NCBI GenBank assembly: GCA_900540875.1 | Contig: UQHT01000034.1 | Coordinates: 1 to 20,488, forward strand | DNA length: 20,488 bases | Origin: an uncultured Collinsella sp. | GTDB lineage: Bacteria > Actinomycetota > Coriobacteriia > Coriobacteriales > Coriobacteriaceae | Direction: 5' to 3' | Part shown: piece after piece, positions 6,685-14,175 of the stretch | How the letters are laid out: each line of letters opens with the position of its first letter | Numbering within the stretch: the first letter of the stretch is position 1 | Translations under genes and position numbers: made by a program | Notes under the pieces: generated by a model | Told to the model about the DNA's origin: nothing | The model's database searches: none | Seen by the model: the letters and a program-made list of their open reading frames with translations, nothing else

Positions 6685-7206
6685 ATGGAAGACAAGCATC
6701 TATATCGAGAGACGCAGTGGAATGTATCGGCCGAGGAAAGCCGTGCGCACCATGGTCTTGTCGCGATTGGTTTTGCGGTGCTTGCCGTGCTGGTGATTGC
6801 CTTTTGTATCTGGACGTTTGGCGGTCGCGGCGGCGCTGCATGGGAGTTCGAGGCTGATGATAGCCTACCGATTATGACGGTGAGGAGTACTGGCGGTAAT
6901 GCCAATACGCTCGCCGTTCCGGGCGATTATTGGTACCCGCGCGATGAGTTTGTGCAGTTGCAGCTGAGTGGTGGGTCCATTCCAGGTGAAGAAATCGAAC
7001 GCGTGACGTTTGACGCGGCGCTCAAAACGCTCACGGTGAAGCTCAAAGATCAAGGAGATGTGCCCACGACCATGGATATCGCCCTGACGGAATGGCGTCT
7101 GGAGCCTCCGACGGGTGTTGCGGTGTCCGAGGTTGAGCACGTCAAGATTGTCTATCAGGACGGTTCGACAAACGGGATCGCAAAGGCCGATGGCTTGGCG
7201 GAGTAA
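6685..7206 (+). CDS. Single-pass membrane protein of unknown function
   Basis: Encodes 173 residues; I do not recognise the family. Residues 1-23 are polar and charged, residues about 24-45 (GLVAIGFAVLAVLVIAFCIW) form one transmembrane helix, and the remaining 130 residues form a soluble domain, probably outside the cell. That domain looks beta-rich (DSLPIMTVRS, ALKTLTVKLKD, VEHVKIVYQD) and has a DYWYPRDEF segment. There is no lipobox or sorting motif. The start at 6685 has GGGGAGG at 6673-6679 with 5-base spacing; the open frame upstream runs antisense through the thiC riboswitch and is discounted. It diverges from thiC and converges on yaaA with only 23 bases between the stops. No terminator is visible there. 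Confidence 0.75.
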   Translation: MEDKHLYRETQWNVSAEESRAHHGLVAIGFAVLAVLVIAFCIWTFGGRGGAAWEFEADDSLPIMTVRSTGGNANTLAVPGDYWYPRDEFVQLQLSGGSIPGEEIERVTFDAALKTLTVKLKDQGDVPTTMDIALTEWRLEPPTGVAVSEVEHVKIVYQDGSTNGIAKADGLAE

Positions 7207-7229
7207 CGGGGTGTTTGGAAACGGCGGGC

Positions 7230-8039
7230 CTATTGCGCCTGCGCGTTCATGAAAACCAGGGTGTTTTTGTCTGAAAGCTCGGGGATGTGACGATAGCCGA
7301 TGTTGAATGCGGTAAGTTCGCTTGCATCCTCGAGCTTGTTTTCTGCCATCCACCGCACCATGGAGCCGCGTGCCTTTTTGCTGGCGGTCGAGCGCTGGAT
7401 GGGCTTGCCGTTGCGGATGCCTTCGCCAAAGAGACACGTGACGACCGTGGCGTCGCCCGCGAGATGGGGCAGAACGGCTTTGGCGTACTCTACGCTGGCG
7501 AGGTTGACGATCGTGGTGTTTGAGCCTGCCGGGGCGATAGCCCGCGCGAGCTTGTCGCTCCAAAACGCATAGAGGTCTCGGGCATCGTCAACGGCGAGCT
7601 TCGCGCCCATCTCCAGCCGATATGGTTCGACGGCATGAAAGGGGCGAACGCACCCGTAGAGGCCAGAGAGGATCCACAGGTGGCTTTGCAGCCATGCGAG
7701 CTGCGCGGAATCCATCACCTCGGGCGCCATGCTCTGGTATTGAATGCCGTGGTAGGACATGACGGCAGGGGAGAGGTGTCGGGCGAGTGCGGGATTGTCG
7801 AGATCGCCGTTTTTCAGGATGGGCCCGAACTCATGCAGGGTGTTGAGGCAAGGCCCCAGCAGTTTGTCACTCACGTTCCATAGCGCCTGCAGACCGCCGC
7901 TGCCTTCATTCCGCTCGATATCTAGCAGTGCGCGGTGGAGGCGAGCCGTCTCATGCGCAAAAGGTGGAATGCCCAGGACTTCAAAAGCATCTTGGGCAGC
8001 GCGCATCTGCTTGGCGGGCGAAATGATGACCTGCAGCAT
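7230..8039 (-). CDS. yaaA: Peroxide stress protein YaaA (DUF328/UPF0246)
   Basis: YaaA lowers free intracellular iron and so limits Fenton damage during hydrogen peroxide stress; the domain also binds DNA in characterised homologues. The protein is 269 residues (E. coli 258). Family blocks appear in order: ISPAKQM (6-12), SYHGIQYQSM, WILSGLYGCVRPFHAVEPYRLEMG near the middle, FWSDKL, VNLASVEYAKAV, and the C-terminal KKARGSMVRWM, the basic region of the family. AGGAG sits 5 bases before the ATG. It is downstream of the M18 peptidase on the same strand, separated by a hairpin with a T-tract, so co-transcription is probably partial. Confidence 0.93.
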   Translation of the reverse strand: MLQVIISPAKQMRAAQDAFEVLGIPPFAHETARLHRALLDIERNEGSGGLQALWNVSDKLLGPCLNTLHEFGPILKNGDLDNPALARHLSPAVMSYHGIQYQSMAPEVMDSAQLAWLQSHLWILSGLYGCVRPFHAVEPYRLEMGAKLAVDDARDLYAFWSDKLARAIAPAGSNTTIVNLASVEYAKAVLPHLAGDATVVTCLFGEGIRNGKPIQRSTASKKARGSMVRWMAENKLEDASELTAFNIGYRHIPELSDKNTLVFMNAQAQ

Positions 8040-8054
8040 GGACTCTCCTCTGCC

Positions 8055-8127
8055 AAAAAGGAAGTTGCGGAGGAATACGGTCTGTTTTGCCGTTTATGGG
8101 CCAGTTTAGTCCGTATTTCACCGCAAC
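8055..8127 (-). terminator. Long-stem hairpin with T-tract between the M18 gene and yaaA
   Basis: The arm 8064-8080 matches the complement of 8111-8127 at 15 of 17 positions, with a 30-base loop. On the minus strand it is followed by CTTCCTTTTT (8055-8059 is the A-run on plus). It lies after the M18 stop and before the yaaA SD, so it is a likely terminator or attenuator. Confidence 0.55.
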
Positions 8128-8141
8128 TGATGAAGGGTCGG

Positions 8142-9539
8142 TTAGGCGCGCTCGATGAAGGCCTTGTAGCCGCGATAGGCCTCGTAGATATCGGCCTTGT
8201 TAGCGACCTCCCACAGGGCGTGCATGGACAGGACGGCAACACCGGAGTCGATGACGTTCATGCCGTACTTGGCCATGATGTAGGCGATGGTGCCGCCGCC
8301 ACCTGCGTTGACGCGGCCGAGCTCGCAGGTCTGGAAGTCAACGCCCGCCTCGTCCATGATGTCGCGGATGAGGGCCACGTACTCGGCGTCGGCGTCGTTA
8401 GAGCCGCCCTTGCCGCGGCTGCCCGTGTACTTGTTAAAGCACAGGCCACGACCCATGAAAGCTGCGTTCTTGGTCTCGAACTTGCCGGCATAGCCCGGGT
8501 CGAAGCCGGCGGACACGTCGGAGGAGAGCATGCGGCTGCGGGCGAGCGCGCGGCGCAGGGCCAGCGGGCTATCCTCGCCGGCGAGCGTCATGATCTCGGC
8601 GACGGTGTTCTCGAAGAAGCGGCTCGTCATGCCGGTGGCACCTACGGAACCGATCTCCTCCTTGTCGACGATGAGTGTGATGCTCGTGCGCTCCACGTTG
8701 GCGACGTTGATCTGGGCGAGCATGGACGGATAGGCGCAGACACGGTCGTCGTGGCCGTAGCCCAGAATCATGGAGCGGTCGAGGCCCATGTCGCGGGCCG
8801 GGCCGGCGGGCACGACCTCGATCTCGGCGGAGAGGAAGTCCTCCTCCTCGACGTCGTACTGCTCCTTGAGGATGTCCAGGAACATCTGCTTGACGGGCTC
8901 CTTGGGAGCGTCCTTGTCGTCCTCGTCAAACTTGACGGGGCGGCCGCCCACGATCACGTCGAGGATCTCGGCGTCGACGGCGTCCTTGGCGGGCTTGGCC
9001 ATCTGCTCGCTCGAGAGGTGGATCAGCAGGTCGGAGATGGTAAAGACCGGGTCGTCGGCCTTGTCACCGATGTTGATGTCGACGGTGGTGCCGTCCTTTT
9101 TGCAGATGACGCCCACGAGTGCGAGCGGGGAAGCGACCCAGTGGTAGCTCTTGACGCCGCCATAGTAGTGCGTGTCGAGATAAGCCATGTCGCCAGCCTC
9201 GAAGGCGGGGTTCTGCTTGAGGTCCAGGCGCGGCGAGTCCACGTGGGCGCCCAGGATGTTAAAGCCCTGCTCGAGCGGGGCGGTGCCCAGGTTGACGAGC
9301 ATGAGGTCCTTGCCGTGATTGGCGGCGTACACCTTGTCGCCGGCCTTGAGCGCGCGGCCCTCGGCGATCACGGTTTCCAGATTGACGTAGCCCGCCTCCT
9401 CGGCCATCTTGATACCGGTCTTGACGCACAGGCGCTCGGTCTTGTTCTCACTCAAAAACTGCTTATAGCCGCGGCAAAGCTCCTCGAGCTCCTCGATCTG
9501 CTGTGGCGTGTACTTTTTCCATGCGCAGGGACGCTCCAT
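8142..9539 (-). CDS. M18-family zinc aminopeptidase
   Basis: Encodes 465 residues, the usual length for bacterial 'probable M18-family aminopeptidase 1'. These enzymes are cytoplasmic dodecameric (TET-like) metalloaminopeptidases that trim peptides with acidic or hydrophobic N-termini. Visible blocks: NILGAHVDSPRLDLK with metal ligand His99 and neighbouring Asp101, DKEEIGSVGATG with the general-base Glu pair, SSDVSAGFDPGY, GGGGTIAYIMAKYG, and the C-terminal VLSMHALWEVANKADIYEA that carries the last His ligand. An acidic segment (FDEDDKDAPKEP) lies between residues about 205 and 220. The start is ATG 9539, with AAAGGAG 8 bases upstream; the frame stays open to 9938 through the start of polA, which is an artefact. 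It diverges from polA. Confidence 0.92.
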   Translation of the reverse strand: MERPCAWKKYTPQQIEELEELCRGYKQFLSENKTERLCVKTGIKMAEEAGYVNLETVIAEGRALKAGDKVYAANHGKDLMLVNLGTAPLEQGFNILGAHVDSPRLDLKQNPAFEAGDMAYLDTHYYGGVKSYHWVASPLALVGVICKKDGTTVDINIGDKADDPVFTISDLLIHLSSEQMAKPAKDAVDAEILDVIVGGRPVKFDEDDKDAPKEPVKQMFLDILKEQYDVEEEDFLSAEIEVVPAGPARDMGLDRSMILGYGHDDRVCAYPSMLAQINVANVERTSITLIVDKEEIGSVGATGMTSRFFENTVAEIMTLAGEDSPLALRRALARSRMLSSDVSAGFDPGYAGKFETKNAAFMGRGLCFNKYTGSRGKGGSNDADAEYVALIRDIMDEAGVDFQTCELGRVNAGGGGTIAYIMAKYGMNVIDSGVAVLSMHALWEVANKADIYEAYRGYKAFIERA

Positions 9540-9705
9540 GACGCAGGCTCCTTTCGGATCGATCGTGCTGGTTGATGTACCGTGAGCCATCGTATCACGC
9601 GCGGGCCCGCGGCGGCAGGGAAGCCTGATGTGCGGTGGCCATGGCGCGGGGAGCGTGTAAACTGGTGTGAGCAAACCGTGCCCAGCCCAAAGCGAGGTAT
9701 TCAAT

Positions 9706-12450
9706 ATGTCTGACAAGCGCCGTACCTTTGCCGTCATCGACGGCAACTCGCTCATGCACCGCGCCTTCCACGCCGTGCCGCCCACCATGAACGCGCCGGA
9801 CGGTCGTCCCACCAACGCAATCTTTGGCTTTTTGAATATGTTCCTCAAGATGATTGACGCCTTTAATCCCGACGGCGTTGTCGTGGCGTTTGACAAGGGC
9901 AAGCCGCGCGTGCGTATGGAGATGCTGCCGCAGTACAAGGCTCAGCGCCCGCCCATGGACCCCGATCTGCACGCACAGTTTCCCATGATCAAGGAGCTGC
10001 TCGGCGCGCTCAACGTGCCGATTTTGCAGTCCGAGGGCTGGGAAGGCGATGACATCCTGGGCACTATGGCGCGCTTGGGCGAGCAGGCCGGTTGCGACAT
10101 GCTGCTGGTGACCGGCGACCGCGACATGTATCAGCTTGTGACCGAGCATGTCAATGTGGTCTCGACCCGCAAGGGCCTGTCCGACGTGGCGATCATGACG
10201 CCCGAGAGCGTGGACGATCTGTATCACGGCATCACGCCGGCGCTCGTGCCCGACTTTTATGGTCTTAAGGGCGACACGTCCGACAACATCCCCGGCGTGC
10301 CGGGCATCGGCCCCAAAAAGGCGAGCGCGCTCATTGCGCAGTACGGTAGCCTGGACGAGGTCATCGCACACGCCGACGAGGTCAAGGGCAAGATGGGAGA
10401 AAACCTGCGCGCACACATCGACGACGCGCTGCTGAGCCGCAAGGTCGCAACCATCCGCACCGATGCACCCGTTGAGCTCGATTTTGAGGCGACGTCCTTC
10501 CCGGCGTTTTCCGCCGATGAGGTTTCCGCGGCGCTGGGTACGCTTGGTATCACCGCCATGCAGAACCGTTTCTTGGCGCTGATTGGCGGCGAGGGCGGGG
10601 CAGCTGCCAGCACGTTTGAGATTCCCGCCGTTTTGCGCGCAGCCGCCGGCGATGCTGACGCGCTTGGTGCCGTTGCAGCTGAGGTCTCCCGCGCGATTGA
10701 AGCCGGCGAGTGGGTCGCCGCCGTGGTGGACGACGACAAGGAAGAGGGCGCGCTCTTTGGACTGACGCGCACGTTGTGGTTGGCGACGTCCAAGGGCCTG
10801 TTTGCGCTCGAGGAGGGCGACAGCGGTGCGGCGGCTGAGGTTGAGGGCTTCAACTTCGCCCACGGCGTGATTGCCGGCGTGCTCGCGCGTCTGTTTATGG
10901 AAGGCCGTGTGGCGAGCCCGGATATGAAGGCGCTTTTGCATGAGCTTTCGCCCATCGATTCTTCTGAGCTCGAGCTCATGGATCCGCTGGCAGTCGATTC
11001 CACGCGCATCTTCGATACCGTTGTTGCCGCCTACCTGTTGGATTCCGACCGCTCCGAGTTTGACGAGGTGTATCTGGCCGATACGTATCTGCAGATGGCG
11101 CTGCCTGCGGCGCGCGGCGCAGAGGGTGCTGGCGAGGACGCTCCTGCGCCCGCCGCTCGCACGGCGGCCTTGACGCTGGCGCTGGTTGCACCGCTGCGTG
11201 ACCGCATGGCCCGCGAGAACGCCGCCAACGTGTTCGATGGCATCGAGATGCCGCTCGTTCCGGTGCTTGCCAAGATGGAGCGCGCGGGCATGCTCGTGGA
11301 TCCCGACCGCCTGCACAGTCTGTCCGAGGGTCTGGCGACCCAGATTGCCGAGGTCGAGCGGAGCATTCGCGATCTGGCCGGCGACGAGGCCTTTAACATC
11401 GGCAGCCCCATGCAGCTCTCGCACGTGCTGTTTGATGTTATGGGGCTTCCGACCAAGGGCCTCAAAAAGACCAAGCGCGGCTATTATTCGACCAACGCCA
11501 AGGTGCTGAGCGACCTTGCCCGCGACCATGAGATCGTGCGCCTGATTTTGGACTGGCGTGAGAAGTCCAAGATTAAGTCGACCTATCTGGACACGCTAGG
11601 TCCGCTGCGCCGTGGTGACGGGCGTGTGCACACCACGTACAACCAGACCATCACCGCGACGGGACGTCTGTCTTCGAGCGACCCCAACCTGCAAAACATT
11701 CCGACGCGCTCGGAGCTGGGACGTACCGTCAAGACGGCGTTCTCGGCAGGCGAGGGCAGCGTCTTTTTGGCGGTGGACTACTCACAGATCGAGCTGCGCC
11801 TGCTCGCGCATCTTTCGGGCGACGAGCATCTGGTGCGCGCCTTTAACGAGGGCGAGGACTTCCATGCCGAGACGGCCGCGCGCGTATTTGGCGTGCCGGT
11901 GTCCGAGGTGACGCCCGACCTGCGCAGCCGCGCCAAGGCCGTGAACTTCGGCATCGTGTATGGTCAGCAGGCTTACGGTCTGTCGCAGTCGCTGCATATC
12001 TCGATGGCCGAGGCGCGCGACATGATTGACCGCTACTACGAGGCATACCCGGGCGTGCGCACGTTCCTCGACAACGTGGTGGCGCGTGCCAAGCAGACGG
12101 GTTACGCCGAGACCATGTACGGCCGTCGTCGCCATATTCCCGAGCTCAAGGCCAAAAATCCGCAGCTCCGCGGTTTTGGCGAGCGCACGGCCATGAACCA
12201 CCCCATGCAGGGAACCGCGGCCGACATCATCAAGATCGCAATGGCCCGCGTAAGCAGCCGCCTGGAAGAAGAGGGCTTTGCCGCTCACATGATCCTGCAA
12301 GTGCACGACGAACTGGACTTTGAGTGCCCCGTCGACGAAGTCGAGCGCCTCACCGCCATGGTCCGCGACGTCATGGAGCACGTCGTAGACCTTCGCGTAC
12401 CGTTGATCGCCGAAGCCAGTACCGGCATAACCTGGGCCGACGCGAAATAG
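9706..12450 (+). CDS. polA: DNA polymerase I, proofreading domain degenerate
   Basis: Encodes 914 residues (E. coli 928). PolA removes RNA primers and fills gaps. The 5'-nuclease domain (about 1-300) is intact: FAVIDGNSLMHRAF, GWEGDDILG, VTGDRDMYQLV, and the helix-hairpin-helix GVPGIGPKKASALI. The 3'-5' exonuclease domain (about 320-530) has lost its metal ligands: the DTET segment reads VVDDDKEE, the NLKYD segment reads DMKALLHEL, and the third exo motif is absent. The polymerase domain is complete: motif A DYSQIELRL at Asp691, motif B RSRAKAVNFGIVYG from about 740, motif C VHDE at 866-869. The start at 9706 is chosen because SD GAGG (9694-9697) and the first conserved beta strand follow at once. 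It diverges from the M18 gene and converges on the HAD gene. Confidence 0.97.
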   Translation: MSDKRRTFAVIDGNSLMHRAFHAVPPTMNAPDGRPTNAIFGFLNMFLKMIDAFNPDGVVVAFDKGKPRVRMEMLPQYKAQRPPMDPDLHAQFPMIKELLGALNVPILQSEGWEGDDILGTMARLGEQAGCDMLLVTGDRDMYQLVTEHVNVVSTRKGLSDVAIMTPESVDDLYHGITPALVPDFYGLKGDTSDNIPGVPGIGPKKASALIAQYGSLDEVIAHADEVKGKMGENLRAHIDDALLSRKVATIRTDAPVELDFEATSFPAFSADEVSAALGTLGITAMQNRFLALIGGEGGAAASTFEIPAVLRAAAGDADALGAVAAEVSRAIEAGEWVAAVVDDDKEEGALFGLTRTLWLATSKGLFALEEGDSGAAAEVEGFNFAHGVIAGVLARLFMEGRVASPDMKALLHELSPIDSSELELMDPLAVDSTRIFDTVVAAYLLDSDRSEFDEVYLADTYLQMALPAARGAEGAGEDAPAPAARTAALTLALVAPLRDRMARENAANVFDGIEMPLVPVLAKMERAGMLVDPDRLHSLSEGLATQIAEVERSIRDLAGDEAFNIGSPMQLSHVLFDVMGLPTKGLKKTKRGYYSTNAKVLSDLARDHEIVRLILDWREKSKIKSTYLDTLGPLRRGDGRVHTTYNQTITATGRLSSSDPNLQNIPTRSELGRTVKTAFSAGEGSVFLAVDYSQIELRLLAHLSGDEHLVRAFNEGEDFHAETAARVFGVPVSEVTPDLRSRAKAVNFGIVYGQQAYGLSQSLHISMAEARDMIDRYYEAYPGVRTFLDNVVARAKQTGYAETMYGRRRHIPELKAKNPQLRGFGERTAMNHPMQGTAADIIKIAMARVSSRLEEEGFAAHMILQVHDELDFECPVDEVERLTAMVRDVMEHVVDLRVPLIAEASTGITWADAK

Positions 12451-12550
12451 GAAAGCACTCGGTAAGGCAAGCTCGCCCAAGACGCAAGCCCCCACATACT
12501 TAAGATTTGGGACAAACACTACTGATTAATTTGTCCCACAGCAACCAAAA

Positions 12551-12587
12551 CAGAGGGGAGCCCCTTCCAACAAGGAGCTCCCCTCTG
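12551..12587 (-). terminator. Hairpin downstream of polA, oriented for minus-strand transcripts
   Basis: CAGAGGGGAGC (12551-12561) pairs perfectly with 12577-12587, with four more inner pairs and a 5-base loop. On the minus strand it runs into TTTTGG; on the plus strand the following CTCAAATC is not T-rich. It therefore suits minus-strand transcripts best but could also stop polA readthrough. Confidence 0.6.
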
Positions 12588-12606
12588 CTCAAATCATTTC
12601 AGCTAA

Positions 12607-12832
12607 GTATCTAGACACTCAAGACGCCATCTTGGCGGCAGGAAAGTAAACCTAGGGCCTGGCCGGGCGGCACGGGTTAACTTTTCGTAGATTCCGCACG
12701 CAAAGAAAGCCACTTAATGTGGCTTTCGTCTTGCGCAGGACCTGACCGAGCGAAAAGATATCCCGTGCCGCCCGGCCAGGCCCGATGGGACGGCTACCGA
12801 GCCGCCAGGATGGCGTCGATGAGCGTCAGTAC
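12607..12832. repeat. Nested long palindrome between polA and the HAD gene
   Basis: A 22-bp perfect inverted repeat (12655-12676 with 12762-12783) encloses a second pair, CTTTTCG (12681-12687) with CGAAAAG (12751-12757), and a central hairpin AAAGCCAC-TTAAT-GTGGCTTT (12706-12726). Outside the 22-bp arms lies a further inverted copy: 12607-12642 resembles, on the opposite strand, the last codons of the HAD gene (12797-12832), including 16 of 17 matches between 12623-12639 and 12801-12817. On the minus strand the central hairpin is followed by CTTTCTTTG, so it may also terminate the HAD transcript. Confidence 0.8.
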
Positions 12833-13621
12833 GCCCCCGTCGTTGTTGCTCGGAATGCGCCACTCAGCATGCGCGTTCATATGCTCCTCGGCATTGTCCA
12901 CGATAAAGCTGTGACCGACGCGCTCAAGCATGGGGATGTCGTTGTAGGTATCGCCCACGGCGGCGGCATCGGCGATATCGATGCCGAGCTGCTCGCACAG
13001 GTGCGCGACGCCCGAACCCTTGTCGACGCCCAGGTTCATAAAGTCGATCCACTCGCGGCCGGCATTGGTGACATAGAGCTGATCCGAGAACGCGGGGTTA
13101 TAGGTCTCGCGGAACGCGGGCTCGGCGTCGTAGCCGGGGAAAAAGATCGAGATCTTATTGGACTCGATATCAAGGCCCTCAAAGGTGTCGACGTAGTTGA
13201 TCGTGTTGTAGTAGACGCTGATCTCGTCGTGGTACTGATGGTCGCGGGCGAGCACATAGAACTCGTCGTAGCAGCACAGGACGGGAACGGCGCGCGGGTC
13301 CTCCGAGGCACGAGCGAGCACCTGCTGATACAGCGCCACATCGATGTTGCTCTTATAGATATAGTTGCCGCGGTAGATAACGCAGGCTCCATTGTCGGGG
13401 CAAAAAGCAAGGCGGTTCTTAATGCTCTCGAACATTTCTTCGAGTTTTGGGGCGGGGCGTCCGCTGGCGGGGCAGAACACGATGCCAGCCTCGGCGAGCT
13501 TGTCTAGGCGCTCATCAAGACCCTGCGGCAACACGCGCTCGTCGGTGAGAAGCGTCTTGTCCATATCAACGGCGAGAATCTTAATGCTTCCAATATTGGT
13601 GTCCGATTCGTAAGTTTGCAT
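12794..13621 (-). CDS. Cof-type HAD-superfamily (IIB) phosphatase
   Basis: Encodes 275 residues. Cof-type HAD-IIB enzymes dephosphorylate small cytoplasmic phosphometabolites such as sugar phosphates or flavin/pyridoxal precursors; the substrate is not predictable here. Motif I is DMDKTLL (Asp19 nucleophile, Asp21 acid/base), motif II is the Ser of PASGRP, the C2 cap fills about residues 85-195, a Lys (DKGSGV) gives motif III, and VGDTYNDIPML is motif IV. A GAAAGG SD stands 10 bases before the ATG. The last 36 bases are part of the outer arm of the palindrome at 12607-12832, so the C-terminus may have been reshaped by that element. Monocistronic, convergent with polA. Confidence 0.9.
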   Translation of the reverse strand: MQTYESDTNIGSIKILAVDMDKTLLTDERVLPQGLDERLDKLAEAGIVFCPASGRPAPKLEEMFESIKNRLAFCPDNGACVIYRGNYIYKSNIDVALYQQVLARASEDPRAVPVLCCYDEFYVLARDHQYHDEISVYYNTINYVDTFEGLDIESNKISIFFPGYDAEPAFRETYNPAFSDQLYVTNAGREWIDFMNLGVDKGSGVAHLCEQLGIDIADAAAVGDTYNDIPMLERVGHSFIVDNAEEHMNAHAEWRIPSNNDGGVLTLIDAILAAR

Positions 13622-13738
13622 AAAAGCGCGCCTTTCGTTTCGAAATTGTTTCAGACGTTATAATCATCAACCAGTAACCGAGCGTATTGTCGCAGGAACG
13701 GGGCGTATTTGCACCACGCTTCACAAAGTAATGAAAAA

Positions 13739-13792
13739 AAATTTCAGAAATTTGAATTTGTCGCTTGCGCTGTAGGCACTTTAGCGTAATAT
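13739..13792 (+). promoter_or_regulatory. Promoter and operator-like dyad of the argG leader
   Basis: TAATAT at 13787-13792 is a good -10, with TTGCGC at 13765-13770 as -35 (16-base spacing). Just upstream is a perfect AT-rich dyad, AAATTTC-A-GAAATTT (13739-13753), a plausible repressor or activator site; it does not match the ARG-box consensus well. Transcription from here would give a leader of about 375 bases before argG. Confidence 0.5.
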
Positions 13793-13895
13793 AGCGACCA
13801 TCGAAAACGGAGACGGAAAAACAACCGCTTACCGAGGAAAAGGTACCGTTTACGATATTAGAATTGCGCCCGGCGGTAGGTGAAAGGAGAGGCAG

Positions 13896-13970
13896 ATGCA
13901 GTTCGTAAAGATCATCACCACTGCAGACAATGCCATCCGACGCCAGCGCGCAATTTCCCGACGACGATAA
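13896..13970 (+). CDS. Arg-rich leader peptide of argG (candidate)
   Basis: A 24-residue ORF beginning MQFVKIITTAD and ending RRQRAISRRR. It has a strong SD, AAAGGAG at 13883-13889, six bases before the ATG. Six of the last ten codons are Arg, and the final three codons before TAA are CGA CGA CGA. Four of the six are CGA, whereas the Arg codons I read in argG are all CGC or CGT. A short ORF with a strong SD, clustered codons for the operon's own product and paired RNA segments downstream is the classical layout of an attenuation leader peptide (known for trp, his, leu, thr operons). The peptide itself probably has no function. Too short to prove by sequence alone. Confidence 0.7.
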   Translation: MQFVKIITTADNAIRRQRAISRRR

Positions 13971-14122
13971 CAATCGTCTCTGTCCGCATGGGGCGAATTG
14001 CCTCAACAGAGTCATTTTGAGGTCGTTGGGTTTTAGCACGACATTGCTGCATGTTTCTAGGGCATGTATGTGCTGATTTTTGCTATTTAACCTGATATTG
14101 CACGGTTTTTGACCTCAAAGTG
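13957..14122 (+). promoter_or_regulatory. Candidate arginine attenuator ahead of argG
   Basis: Segment 1, CCCGACGAC (13957-13965), covers the Arg codons and can pair with segment 2, GTCGTTGGG (14022-14030), over 9 bp with one G-U. Segment 2 can instead pair with segment 3, ACGAC (14038-14042). Segment 3 overlaps the 5' side of a possible terminator, AGCAC...GCATG with CATGTATGTGCT (14035-14074), followed by ATTTTTG (14076-14082). Two further hairpins exist: GACGAT/ATCGTC (13963-13978) and CTCTGT/ACAGAG (13978-14011). A long-range 12-bp pairing (14013-14024 with 14111-14122) also forms. A second weak hairpin ends in TTTTT at 14106-14110. The segments are mutually exclusive, as attenuation needs, but both terminators are weak. 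Confidence 0.5.
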
Positions 14123-14175
14123 ACTTGCAACTGACCGATGTTCTAATTAGCTACCAAGGGCGAAAGGAAACAGCC

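Noticed and set aside
7935..9575. Long plus-strand open frame opposite the M18 gene
   Set aside because: Shadow of the M18 aminopeptidase, which has all its motifs on the minus strand.
9595..11529. Long minus-strand open frame opposite polA
   Set aside because: Antisense to polA, His/Arg/Gly-rich and without recognisable domains.
12706..12726. Simple polA terminator
   Set aside because: It is more than 250 bases after polA, the plus-strand side lacks a T-tract, and it sits in the core of a larger palindrome; a minus-strand role is more likely.
13581..14039. Minus-strand frame upstream of argG
   Set aside because: No SD, odd composition, overlaps the HAD start and runs antisense to the argG promoter and leader peptide.
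13622..14175. T-box riboswitch for tRNA-Arg
   Set aside because: The conserved T-box segment (AGGGTGGNACCGCG type) is not present, whereas an Arg-codon leader ORF is.
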